Shown here piece by piece: positions 17,089 to 24,734 of a stretch of 64,000 nucleotides of DNA. The stretch lies in the NCBI GenBank assembly GCA_018646605.1, contig JABGUL010000007.1, positions 1 to 64,000 on the forward strand, given 5' to 3'. The notes beneath the pieces were generated by a model. The model saw nothing but the letters and a program-made list of their open reading frames with translations, was not told the DNA's origin and did no database searches. This DNA comes from Flavobacteriaceae bacterium. Lineage in GTDB: Bacteria; Bacteroidota; Bacteroidia; Flavobacteriales; Flavobacteriaceae. Positions within the stretch are counted from its first letter, which is position 1. Every line of letters starts with the position of its first letter. A program made the position numbers and the translations under genes.

Positions 17089-17996
17089 TTTTTGTGTTGT
17101 GCGCCTTTTAGGATATCAAATAAATGGAGGGCAGCAGGAAAAAGTGCATGCATGGATTCAATAGCACCTTGAGTTGACCCCGGTAAAGCTAAAATAAGAC
17201 TGTCTCCATACATCCCTGCTACACTCCTGGAGAGCATTGCATAGGGAGTGCGGTCTTGTCCAAAATTCCGAATGGCTTCTTCCATTCCAGGAATTTTTTT
17301 ATCTAAAAAGGGAGCTAAAGCTTCGGGTGTTTGATCGCGCGGAGATAGACCTGTTCCCCCAGTGAAAATAATTAAGTTTCTTTTACTTTGATGTTGTTTT
17401 TTAAGCTGCTCTTGAATTGAATCAATTTCATCAGGAATAATTTCGTAGTTTATGGAGGAGACTTCCCATTTTTTTAAAGCATCCATGATTGCTTTTCCTG
17501 CAAAATCCTCTTTAGATCCTTTTGAAATAGAATCAGAACAAACAATTACAGCTGCGTTGACATCTGATTTTACTTTGTAGACATCTGATTTACCTCCTTT
17601 TTTGGTTACTAATTTTATATGGTATATTTCAACGCCTTTGTCAATTGGCTTTAACATGTCATAGAGATTTAAAGCTACTATACTTGCTCCGTGCATGGCT
17701 TCAACTTCAACACCTGTTTTATAAATGGTCTTTATAGTGCATAAAACCGTAATTTCTAAACCATTAATTTCATATTCAAAACCGGTGTACTCAATTGGGA
17801 TGGGATGACAATCAGGGAGAATTTCAGGAGTTTTTTTTACACCGAGAAGTCCTGCTGCTCGACTCATTTCAAAAACATCTCCTTTTGGAACCTTTTTTTG
17901 CTCAATGGCTTGGATCGTTTCTTTTTTACTAACCTTAATAATAGCTTGAGCAGTTGCTTCTCTGAGCGTATTTTTTTTTAGTGTAATATCTACCAT
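17085..17996 (-). CDS. moaCB: MoaC-MoaB fusion: cyclic pyranopterin synthase plus MoaB/MogA-type domain
   Basis: Residues 1-150 are MoaC, which completes cPMP formation with MoaA: GDVFEMSRAAGLLGVKKT, ILPDCHPIP and KTGVEVEAMHGASIVALNLYD carry its active-site residues. Residues 150-303 are a MoaB/MogA domain: VIVCSDSISKG, IFTGGTGLSPRDQTPEA and a Gly-rich LALPGSTQGAIESM. MogA-type domains adenylylate molybdopterin before metal insertion. No separate mogA is seen, so this domain probably does that job, with MoeA finishing. The first 13 residues are Lys/Thr-rich and start at ATG 17996, two bases after moaE. Confidence 0.95.
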   Translation of the reverse strand: MVDITLKKNTLREATAQAIIKVSKKETIQAIEQKKVPKGDVFEMSRAAGLLGVKKTPEILPDCHPIPIEYTGFEYEINGLEITVLCTIKTIYKTGVEVEAMHGASIVALNLYDMLKPIDKGVEIYHIKLVTKKGGKSDVYKVKSDVNAAVIVCSDSISKGSKEDFAGKAIMDALKKWEVSSINYEIIPDEIDSIQEQLKKQHQSKRNLIIFTGGTGLSPRDQTPEALAPFLDKKIPGMEEAIRNFGQDRTPYAMLSRSVAGMYGDSLILALPGSTQGAIESMHALFPAALHLFDILKGAQHKK

Positions 17997-17998
17997 GC

Positions 17999-18442
17999 TT
18001 ATTGATTAATTTTCCATTGATGCGAAGCATCTTTAAAAATTTCTTTCCCAAAGATGGGAAGTTTGTCTTTAATTTCATCCACAATTTGAGGTAAAGCTTT
18101 AAAAACACTTTTTCTGTGTGGACCAGACACAAAAACAAAAAAGCAGAGTTCGCCCTTTTTTACAATACCTAAACTGTGGTAAATATGCATACACGATAAC
18201 TTGTATTGTGCAAAGGCAGCTTCTTTAATCTCATGACAAATTTTATTGGCCATCTCACTTTGTGCAGTGTATTCTATTGCTGTAACTTCATTTCCGTCAA
18301 TTGCATCTGCTCTGACTTGTCCTAAAAAAATGGAATGTGCTCCAATAGTAGTTTTTGATTGATGATTTGCAATAGATTTAGAAATCGATATGGGGTCTAT
18401 CGCGCCCACTCGAAAAATATTTTTTATTTCTTCCTTCTTCAT
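17999..18442 (-). CDS. moaE: molybdopterin synthase catalytic subunit MoaE
   Basis: MoaE joins MoaD to convert cPMP to molybdopterin by adding two sulfurs. Family landmarks are GAHSIFLGQVRAD (about residues 34-46), IEYTAQSEMA, the HSLGIVKKGELCFFVFVSGPHR region that lines the active site, and the terminal KEIFKDASHQWKIN with the catalytic lysines. The length of 147 is normal. It lies one base after moeB and two before moaCB. Confidence 0.96.
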   Translation of the reverse strand: MKKEEIKNIFRVGAIDPISISKSIANHQSKTTIGAHSIFLGQVRADAIDGNEVTAIEYTAQSEMANKICHEIKEAAFAQYKLSCMHIYHSLGIVKKGELCFFVFVSGPHRKSVFKALPQIVDEIKDKLPIFGKEIFKDASHQWKINQ

Positions 18443-18443
18443 T

Positions 18444-19508
18444 TTATTTCTGATTTTGCATCCATTCTTTTAATTCATTTGCTCCTTCTTTTAAACTAAA
18501 ATAATTCGATTTTTTTTTGATTTTTGACAAAGCTTGTAAACTTCTTTTCCCTGATTGGCAAAAAAAGATTTTCTTTTCATTTTCATTACCAAAAGCAGAT
18601 TTACTTTCAATTTGATCCAAGGGGGCCTTTTGAACGTCTGGTAAGTTAATAAATGGTATTTCATTTTTATTTCTTACATCAATCCAGTGTATTTTTTCTT
18701 TTTTATTTAGTGAATTTAAAGATACTTGAAATTCAGTAGAACAAAGTGCATCATTATACGGGAGTGGCTTTTTAAAGGAAATAACCTTTTCAAATACGCG
18801 TTGTTTTTTTGAAAAACGAAGTAAAAACTGTGTATGGTTCAGAAGATTTAAACACAACATTTTTCCAGAAAGGACATCTTCTTTTTTGGTTATAATTTTT
18901 AAAACCTCTGTAGCTTGAAGTAGTCCAATAACACCCGGTAAAACACCTAAAACACCAATTTCACTACAGTTAGGAACTTCAGTCTCGCTTTGGGTATTTG
19001 GAAACAAACAGCGGTAGCTAGGGCCGTTCTCATAATTAAAAACAGATACCTGACCTTCAAATTTATGAAGTGCTCCATAGACCATTATTTTATTCAATAA
19101 AATACAGGCATCATTGATGAGGTAACGAGATTTTAATGAATCGGTTCCATCTACAATGATGTCGTATAGCGTTACTATTTCTTGATAGTTAGTTTCATTT
19201 AAAGCGAATGGGTAATCAATAATTTTGATTTCACTATTGTGTTTTTGCAATTTCGACTTTGCACAAATAGCTTTATTTTTTCCGATATCTTTTTCTTCAA
19301 AGAGGATTTGACGATGCAGGTTTGATAAGTCTACCTGATCTAAGTCCATTATTCCAAGAGTTCCTACGCCTGCTGCTGCTAAATATTGTAAAATAGGGCA
19401 GCCAAGGCCACCAGCACCAACGACTAATACCTTTGCCTTAGAAATATTTTCTTGACCTTGTGTTCCAATTTCGGATAGTTGTATTTGTCTTTGATAACGA
19501 TTTTCCAT
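18444..19508 (-). CDS. moeB: MoeB-type adenylyltransferase with C-terminal rhodanese-like domain
   Basis: The protein activates the C-terminus of MoaD by adenylation. Residues 1-245 are an E1-like domain with the nucleotide-binding VLVVGAGGLGCPILQYLAAAG, LDQVDLSNLHRQILF and VDGTDSLKSRYLIND. Residues about 270-354 form a rhodanese-like domain with an active-site loop CQSGKRS, as in MOCS3-type fusions, so the same protein may load sulfur. The CxxC zinc ligands of E. coli MoeB are degenerate: CYRC reads SYRC, and no second CxxC is seen. MoaD is encoded immediately upstream. Confidence 0.92.
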   Translation of the reverse strand: MENRYQRQIQLSEIGTQGQENISKAKVLVVGAGGLGCPILQYLAAAGVGTLGIMDLDQVDLSNLHRQILFEEKDIGKNKAICAKSKLQKHNSEIKIIDYPFALNETNYQEIVTLYDIIVDGTDSLKSRYLINDACILLNKIMVYGALHKFEGQVSVFNYENGPSYRCLFPNTQSETEVPNCSEIGVLGVLPGVIGLLQATEVLKIITKKEDVLSGKMLCLNLLNHTQFLLRFSKKQRVFEKVISFKKPLPYNDALCSTEFQVSLNSLNKKEKIHWIDVRNKNEIPFINLPDVQKAPLDQIESKSAFGNENEKKIFFCQSGKRSLQALSKIKKKSNYFSLKEGANELKEWMQNQK

Positions 19509-19510
19509 AA

Positions 19511-19744
19511 TTAACCTCCTGAAAAAGGGGGGAGTAAATCTACGGCTGATCCATTTAGTTTTTGATTTTCATCAACTATTGTATTGTCTTGTGCAAACTG
19601 AAATTGAAACTTCTCTAGCTCAGGGTATTGAACCGATAGCAGCCTTTTTAAAGCTCCAACTGTATTTATATTTACAGACAAAAATTCTTCGTTTTTATTT
19701 GTAATTTCTGCTAATTGACCGTAATACCTAATTTTAATTTTCAT
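19511..19744 (-). CDS. moaD: molybdopterin synthase sulfur carrier subunit MoaD
   Basis: This is a 77-residue ubiquitin-fold protein. It begins MKIKIRYYGQLAEITNK and ends LLPPFSGG; the terminal Gly-Gly is adenylated by MoeB and becomes the thiocarboxylate that supplies sulfur to MoaE. The first strand KIRYYGQLAE is typical. Genes on both sides are one to two bases away, so co-expression with moeB and moaE is near certain. Confidence 0.95.
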   Translation of the reverse strand: MKIKIRYYGQLAEITNKNEEFLSVNINTVGALKRLLSVQYPELEKFQFQFAQDNTIVDENQKLNGSAVDLLPPFSGG

Positions 19745-19745
19745 A

Positions 19746-20486
19746 TTAAAACAAGATAAGTTTTATTCCTGCTGTTGTTAAAATAAAGGCTAAAAAATAT
19801 TCCAATTTTTTATTATTCCAACGTTTACTTCCATAATATGATCCTATACTACCTCCGATTAAAGCAACAACAACCATTAGCATTGTAAGTGGTGGGAATT
19901 CAATTCCACTGCTCCATTGACCTAAAAGGCCTGATGCAGAATTAACCCAGATAAATAATGCAGAAACTGCAGCAGCTTCTTTCATATTTCCGTAATGTAA
20001 TAGTAATATTATTGGGGTCAGGATTATCCCTCCTCCAATCCCAATTAGACCAGAAAAAAGCCCTATGCCAGCTCCAAGCAGAATGGCAAGAAGGGGTTTT
20101 ATAGAATTTGGATTTTTGAGGGATTTAGGAGTACTAAACAGCATTCTTAGTACAGCAAAAAACAAAAAAACACCTAATATTTTTTTGTAAATAGCTGGGT
20201 CTAATGCCCACTGTCCTCCAATAAAAGCCATCGGAATAGAGCCTATGGCAAAATATAAAAATAGGTTTTTGTTAAAATGACCTGCTCTGTAATATTGTGT
20301 GAAAGCAATGCCTGCAACAATTAAATTTAAGAGTAAAGCCGTCTGTTTCATCATCTCATTAGGAAATGAAAATAAGGCCATCAGCGCTAAATACCCACTT
20401 GCTCCACCGTGACCAACACTAGCATATAAGAAAGAAATGATGGGAAGAAGAATTAGGAAAAAGACTTCATTTAATTCAAGTGTCAT
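19746..20486 (-). CDS. TSUP (TauE/SafE) family membrane permease
   Basis: About eight membrane segments and the paired family motifs are visible: SVGHGGASGYLALMALF near the N-terminus and GLFSGLIGIGGGIILTPIIL in the middle. TSUP proteins move sulfur-containing or small organic anions. Its position inside the Moco operon, one base before moaD and nine after moeA, suggests a role in sulfur or oxyanion (possibly molybdate) supply for cofactor synthesis. No ModABC genes are present in the window. The substrate is inferred only from context. Confidence 0.88.
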   Translation of the reverse strand: MTLELNEVFFLILLPIISFLYASVGHGGASGYLALMALFSFPNEMMKQTALLLNLIVAGIAFTQYYRAGHFNKNLFLYFAIGSIPMAFIGGQWALDPAIYKKILGVFLFFAVLRMLFSTPKSLKNPNSIKPLLAILLGAGIGLFSGLIGIGGGIILTPIILLLHYGNMKEAAAVSALFIWVNSASGLLGQWSSGIEFPPLTMLMVVVALIGGSIGSYYGSKRWNNKKLEYFLAFILTTAGIKLILF

Positions 20487-20494
20487 AGTCTGTT

Positions 20495-21691
20495 TTATGG
20501 GATTGTAACATTGGGTAAAATTAAAGTCTCAACCAGTTCGTTTTCCAAATATTCTTTTTTAGTTTCTGGAATGTAAACCAAAGCATTTGATTTTGCAAAA
20601 CTAATAAGCATAGAAGAGTTTTGATAATCCAAAATAGTAACACGTTGTTTTTCTATAAATGCTTTCAAAAATAAAGCTCTTGGTTCTTTTGTGCTAAAAC
20701 GGTGGGTAATGGGTAATTGAAAACGACTCAATCCTTTCCCGTCATCACCTTGTAGTTTTTTAATCAAAGGGACGACATAAACATAAAAACAACTAAGAGT
20801 TGACGCAGGATTTCCAGGTAAAGCAAAAAGATAGGTTTCTTTTTTTTTACCAAAAAACAACGGTTTTCCTGGGCGTTGACGCACTTTATAAAATACCTGA
20901 TCCACACAAAGCTTTTCCATAGCTTTTCCAACAAAATCATAGTCCCCTACAGAAATCCCTCCAGATACAAGTACAATATTAGATTCTTTTATTGCTTGGT
21001 CTATCGCGTTGACAGTAGTATCCAATCGATCCTCTACTTTTATAATGGTTATATTTTTAATTTCAAAATGTTTCAGTGCAGCTTGAAGTAAAAGACTATT
21101 ACTTTCATAAATTTTTCCTTCTTCAAGTTTTTGTCCTGCTTGAATTAATTCATTTCCTGTTACGATTACACTTACTTTAAGCGAAGAATAGACGTTCAGT
21201 TTTTCGATTCCTAAACTTTGAATAAATCCCAACCCAGCTGGATTTAAAATTTGACCAGCTTCAAGTGATATATCACCTGCTTTATTTTGAGAGCCAATTT
21301 CACGAATATTATGATTTAAAGGAGGTGTTTCGTTAATTTGAATATAATCTTTTTTTATACTAACCTTTTCCTGCATCACAACAGCATTTGCCATTTCTGG
21401 AACTGCTGCTCCAGTAAATATTCTCACACATTTTCCTGGCTTTAAAGTATGAGTAGGTGAGTCTCCAGCTTTAATTTCACCAATAACTTGATATTGATTA
21501 GAATCGCTCAGACATAATGCATAGCCATCCATAACAGACTGCCTAAACGAAGGCAAGTTGATTGGAGCGACAATAGGTTTTGCTAGAATTCTACCCAAAC
21601 ATTCGCTTACAGGTAGGTTTTCTTCCTTTTTTAAAAAAGAATTTTCATTATTTATTAGCGATAAAGCTTCTTCAACTGATATCATAGACAA
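20495..21691 (-). CDS. moeA: molybdopterin molybdenumtransferase MoeA
   Basis: MoeA inserts molybdate into adenylylated molybdopterin. The 398-residue protein shows the family pattern LPSFRQSVMDGYALC (about residues 45-59), GDSPTHTLKPGKCVRIFTGA with AVVMQE, SVIVTGNEL, LVSGGISVGDYD and the ALPGNPAST motif (about 292-300). It starts 65 bases after the stop of the hydroxylase large subunit, the widest gap in this operon, so a secondary promoter there is possible though none was recognised. Confidence 0.96.
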   Translation of the reverse strand: MSMISVEEALSLINNENSFLKKEENLPVSECLGRILAKPIVAPINLPSFRQSVMDGYALCLSDSNQYQVIGEIKAGDSPTHTLKPGKCVRIFTGAAVPEMANAVVMQEKVSIKKDYIQINETPPLNHNIREIGSQNKAGDISLEAGQILNPAGLGFIQSLGIEKLNVYSSLKVSVIVTGNELIQAGQKLEEGKIYESNSLLLQAALKHFEIKNITIIKVEDRLDTTVNAIDQAIKESNIVLVSGGISVGDYDFVGKAMEKLCVDQVFYKVRQRPGKPLFFGKKKETYLFALPGNPASTLSCFYVYVVPLIKKLQGDDGKGLSRFQLPITHRFSTKEPRALFLKAFIEKQRVTILDYQNSSMLISFAKSNALVYIPETKKEYLENELVETLILPNVTIP

Positions 21692-21756
21692 TTACTAGAT
21701 GAAGAATATGATTCAATATTCATTTCCTCAATTCATATACCCAATACATTATTCAT

Positions 21757-24009
21757 TTATCCTGCTAAGGGCTTGTCGGTAATAAAAGGTTGATTGTATT
21801 GTCTTACTCCTGTGGCTCTATAGAGAGCGTTTGCTAAAGCTCCCATTACAGGAGGAAAAGGGGGCTCACCAAGGCCAGTAGGGTCTATTTTATTTTCTAC
21901 AAAATGGACTTCAATTTCCTTAGGTGCCTCACCATGGCGAATTAAACGATAGGTGTCAAAATTATTTTGCTCTGGCACTCCATCTTTAAAAGTCATAGCA
22001 CTATACATAGCATGACCGATTCCATCTACTAGTCCACCCTCAGCAAGGTTAGTTGCTGCATCAGGGTTGACAACAATACCACAATCTATCGCACAGTATA
22101 CTTTTTGAACTACTGGTTTTCCTTTCACCATAATCATGTCAAGTACATTCGCAACATAGGAATTGTGACAAAAATAGGCCGCGGTACCTCTAAAAACATC
22201 GGGGTTTTTATTTGTACTCCAAGCAGCTTTTTCTTTCACCAATTTTAATACTCCGGCATATCTGGAAGCTACATAATCATTGTTTGTGCCTACCGGTTTA
22301 CTTTCTGCTTTAGTTAGTAATTCTAATCTAAAATCGATAGGGTCTTTACCAGCAGCTTCTGCAACTTCGTCAAGGAAGGCTTGCTCCGCTCCAGCAATAA
22401 AATTAGATCGTGGAGCTCTAAATGCACCGACGGTAATATTTGAAACCTGTGACCACTCTTCTGCAACGTAGTTTTCTACTGCACCCGCAGGAAAGCGATT
22501 TGCTGCAAGAGGACTCTCAGGAATTCCTCCCGCTCTAACTTGAAAAGCAATTAAATTTTTATTTTCATCCAACCCAGCTTTGTAATAGGCATGATAAGAA
22601 GGTCTGTAGGTACCTTGTGTCATGTCATCTTCTCGAGAGTAAACCAACTTGATTGGTTGCTTCATTTCTTTAGAAATCACTGCAGCTTCTGTCAAGAAGT
22701 GACCATATAAGCGTCTTCCAAACCCGCCACCCATTCGAGTCATTTGAATATCGATATTTTCTACCGGCATCCCCAGACGTTTGGAAACACTTTGTTCCAT
22801 AATTTCTGGAGTTTGAATTGGACCTACTAGAGTTGCTTTTTCCTCAGTGACATCTGCATAAAAGTTCATGGGTTCCATGGTGTTGTGAGCTAAAAACGGA
22901 CAGGTGTAGGATCTTTCGATAATCGTCACTGCCTTTTTAAAAGCCGCCTCAGGATTTCCGTCTTTACGAACTACTTTAGCTTTCTTTATGGACATTTTCT
23001 CCAGAATTCTTTTATGGTCTGCTGTACTTTCGAGTCCAGCAGGAGTTTCTACAGTTATGTTTCTTCCAAAAAAGTTAAGTTCTTCAACTTTTGCTTCTGC
23101 CATTTCCCATTCAGCTATTAATTCTTTTTTGGCTTGCATAACTTCCCAAGTTGAACGTCCAACAAGTACAGCAATCTCATTAAAGGCATCATTGTCGAAT
23201 GCTCCTAATGAATATCCGCTCTCATGCGTTTTAATGGTAAAAACACGCTCAATTCCTGGCATACTCTTAGCTTTGGAATCGTCAATTGATTTAAGTTTCA
23301 TGCCAAATGCTGGGGGATGAACAATCATAGCAATTAGCATATTTTCAGATTTATAGTCCAATCCGAAAAGAGGTTTTCCAGTTACTATTTTACTACCATC
23401 TACATTTTTACGAGAAGATCCTATTATCTTAAAGTCAGTAACATCTTTTAGCTTGACTTCTGATGGAACTTCAAGCGTTGCAGCCAAAGAGGCCATTTCT
23501 CCAAAGCCTGCTTGTTTGCCTGATAAAGTATGAATTAATTGTCCTTCACTTGTAGTTATTTCAGATGCTGCGACGTTCCAGGTTTTAGCTGCTGCTTCAA
23601 TGAGCATTGCGCGAGCCGTAGCTCCTGCCATTCTTAGACTATTCCATCCTTGACGAATCGATTGACTACCTCCTGCGAGTTGACGCTTGAATAAAGTAGT
23701 ATTTAAAGGTGCTTGTTCTACAATAACATCGTTCCAATCTGTATCTAATTCCTCTGCAACGAGCATTGGCATTGAGGTTTTAACATTTTGTCCTATTTCA
23801 GGATTGGGGGACATAATAGTAACAAGTCCATTGTCTCCAATTTTTAAAAAACCATTAATTTTAAACCATTCTTTTGGCAATGCTTTTACTTGAGATGGTG
23901 TCATATCACAAGACATCAACCAATTAAACCCAAGTACCATTCCACCACTGGCTAGCGTACTGCTTTTTATAAAAGAACGTCTTCCTATTTTTATTTTTGC
24001 AACTTTCAT
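21757..24009 (-). CDS. exported molybdenum hydroxylase large subunit (IorB-like)
   Basis: The 750-residue protein belongs to the xanthine dehydrogenase/aldehyde oxidase large-subunit superfamily, closest in layout to isoquinoline 1-oxidoreductase beta: no FAD subunit, and a twin-arginine signal (GRRSFIKSS at residues 9-17). A Cys in LMSC (about residue 34) might be lipid-modified after Tat export. Landmarks include MTRMGGGFGRR, VGAFRAPRSNFIAG and GLGEPPFPP, whose Glu corresponds to the active-site Glu near molybdenum. Electrons pass to the 2Fe-2S subunit encoded 12 bases upstream. The real substrate, an aldehyde or N-heterocycle, cannot be read from sequence. Confidence 0.92.
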   Translation of the reverse strand: MKVAKIKIGRRSFIKSSTLASGGMVLGFNWLMSCDMTPSQVKALPKEWFKINGFLKIGDNGLVTIMSPNPEIGQNVKTSMPMLVAEELDTDWNDVIVEQAPLNTTLFKRQLAGGSQSIRQGWNSLRMAGATARAMLIEAAAKTWNVAASEITTSEGQLIHTLSGKQAGFGEMASLAATLEVPSEVKLKDVTDFKIIGSSRKNVDGSKIVTGKPLFGLDYKSENMLIAMIVHPPAFGMKLKSIDDSKAKSMPGIERVFTIKTHESGYSLGAFDNDAFNEIAVLVGRSTWEVMQAKKELIAEWEMAEAKVEELNFFGRNITVETPAGLESTADHKRILEKMSIKKAKVVRKDGNPEAAFKKAVTIIERSYTCPFLAHNTMEPMNFYADVTEEKATLVGPIQTPEIMEQSVSKRLGMPVENIDIQMTRMGGGFGRRLYGHFLTEAAVISKEMKQPIKLVYSREDDMTQGTYRPSYHAYYKAGLDENKNLIAFQVRAGGIPESPLAANRFPAGAVENYVAEEWSQVSNITVGAFRAPRSNFIAGAEQAFLDEVAEAAGKDPIDFRLELLTKAESKPVGTNNDYVASRYAGVLKLVKEKAAWSTNKNPDVFRGTAAYFCHNSYVANVLDMIMVKGKPVVQKVYCAIDCGIVVNPDAATNLAEGGLVDGIGHAMYSAMTFKDGVPEQNNFDTYRLIRHGEAPKEIEVHFVENKIDPTGLGEPPFPPVMGALANALYRATGVRQYNQPFITDKPLAG

Positions 24010-24020
24010 TTTGTGTCTTT

Positions 24021-24491
24021 TTAGTTGAGGTCTTGTGAGTTTGCAGCTGTTTTAATGGCAGCTTTTATTCGAGTATAGGTTCCGCAACGACAAATATTTC
24101 CATGCATTGCTGAATCGATATCACTGTCGCTTGGATTTGTATTTTGATTTAAAAGAGCAGAAGCTGTCATAATTTGACCTGCTTGACAATATCCACATTG
24201 TGGTACATCATGTTCTAACCATGCTTTTTGAATGGGGTGATCTCCTTCTTCAGATAAACCTTCAATGGTTGTAATTTTTTCTGAACCTACCGCAGAAATA
24301 GGTAGTTGACATGAGCGAACAGCCACACCATTTAAGTGAACAGTGCACGCACCACATTGAGCTATGCCACAGCCATATTTTGTCCCGACTAAATCTAAAT
24401 GATCACGAAGTACCCATAAAATAGGTGTTGTGGGATCAACTTCAACTTCACGGACTTTTCCGTTTATGTTTAGTTTAAAATGAGAAAGCAT
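24021..24491 (-). CDS. 2Fe-2S small subunit of molybdenum hydroxylase (IorA-like)
   Basis: The 156-residue protein has both cluster domains of this family. The plant-type 2Fe-2S domain is [16 protein letters not shown] followed by SC (about residues 40-62). The helical domain is [10 protein letters not shown] (about 98-107) and [13 protein letters not shown] (about 130-142). It transfers electrons from the molybdenum subunit. It has no Tat signal of its own, so it is probably carried out folded with IorB. It begins the operon that continues through the Moco genes to moaA. Confidence 0.96.
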   Translation of the reverse strand: MLSHFKLNINGKVREVEVDPTTPILWVLRDHLDLVGTKYGCGIAQCGACTVHLNGVAVRSCQLPISAVGSEKITTIEGLSEEGDHPIQKAWLEHDVPQCGYCQAGQIMTASALLNQNTNPSDSDIDSAMHGNICRCGTYTRIKAAIKTAANSQDLN

Positions 24492-24554
24492 GATTTATAA
24501 TTATTAATTAATTTCCTAAAGTTAATAAAACCTTTTTAGTTGTCATATTTACCA

Positions 24555-24734
24555 TTAAATTTCTTTATGCGCCCCATCACAAAAAGGTAGCTTCTGAGAT
24601 TTTCCACAGCCACAAAGGGTAAAACGATCACCATGTGGGATCTCATTTCCCTCTTCATCGGTCAGTTTTACGTGTCCATCGATTACAATCTGTCCTTTAG
24701 ATTTTCTAAAAATGTGTGTTTTTTCTTCTTTCAT
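24555..24734 (-). CDS. CDGSH-type iron-sulfur protein (59 aa)
   Basis: A short gene whose product contains CGCGKSQKLPFCDGAH (residues 41-56). This is an exact fit to the CDGSH motif CxCx2(S/T)x3PxCDG(A/S)H, which binds a redox-active 2Fe-2S cluster with three Cys and one His. The N-terminal part is a short beta-rich cap with no membrane helix. Its ATG shares a base with the TAA of the DUF885 gene, so translation is coupled. It lies 63 bases before iorA on the same strand and may share its transcript. The role is probably redox or iron-sulfur transfer. Confidence 0.92.
   Translation of the reverse strand: MKEEKTHIFRKSKGQIVIDGHVKLTDEEGNEIPHGDRFTLCGCGKSQKLPFCDGAHKEI

Noticed and set aside
24492-24554. 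Possible Moco riboswitch before the hydroxylase operon
   Set aside because: The gap is only about 60 bases, AT-rich and without the conserved elements of that RNA.
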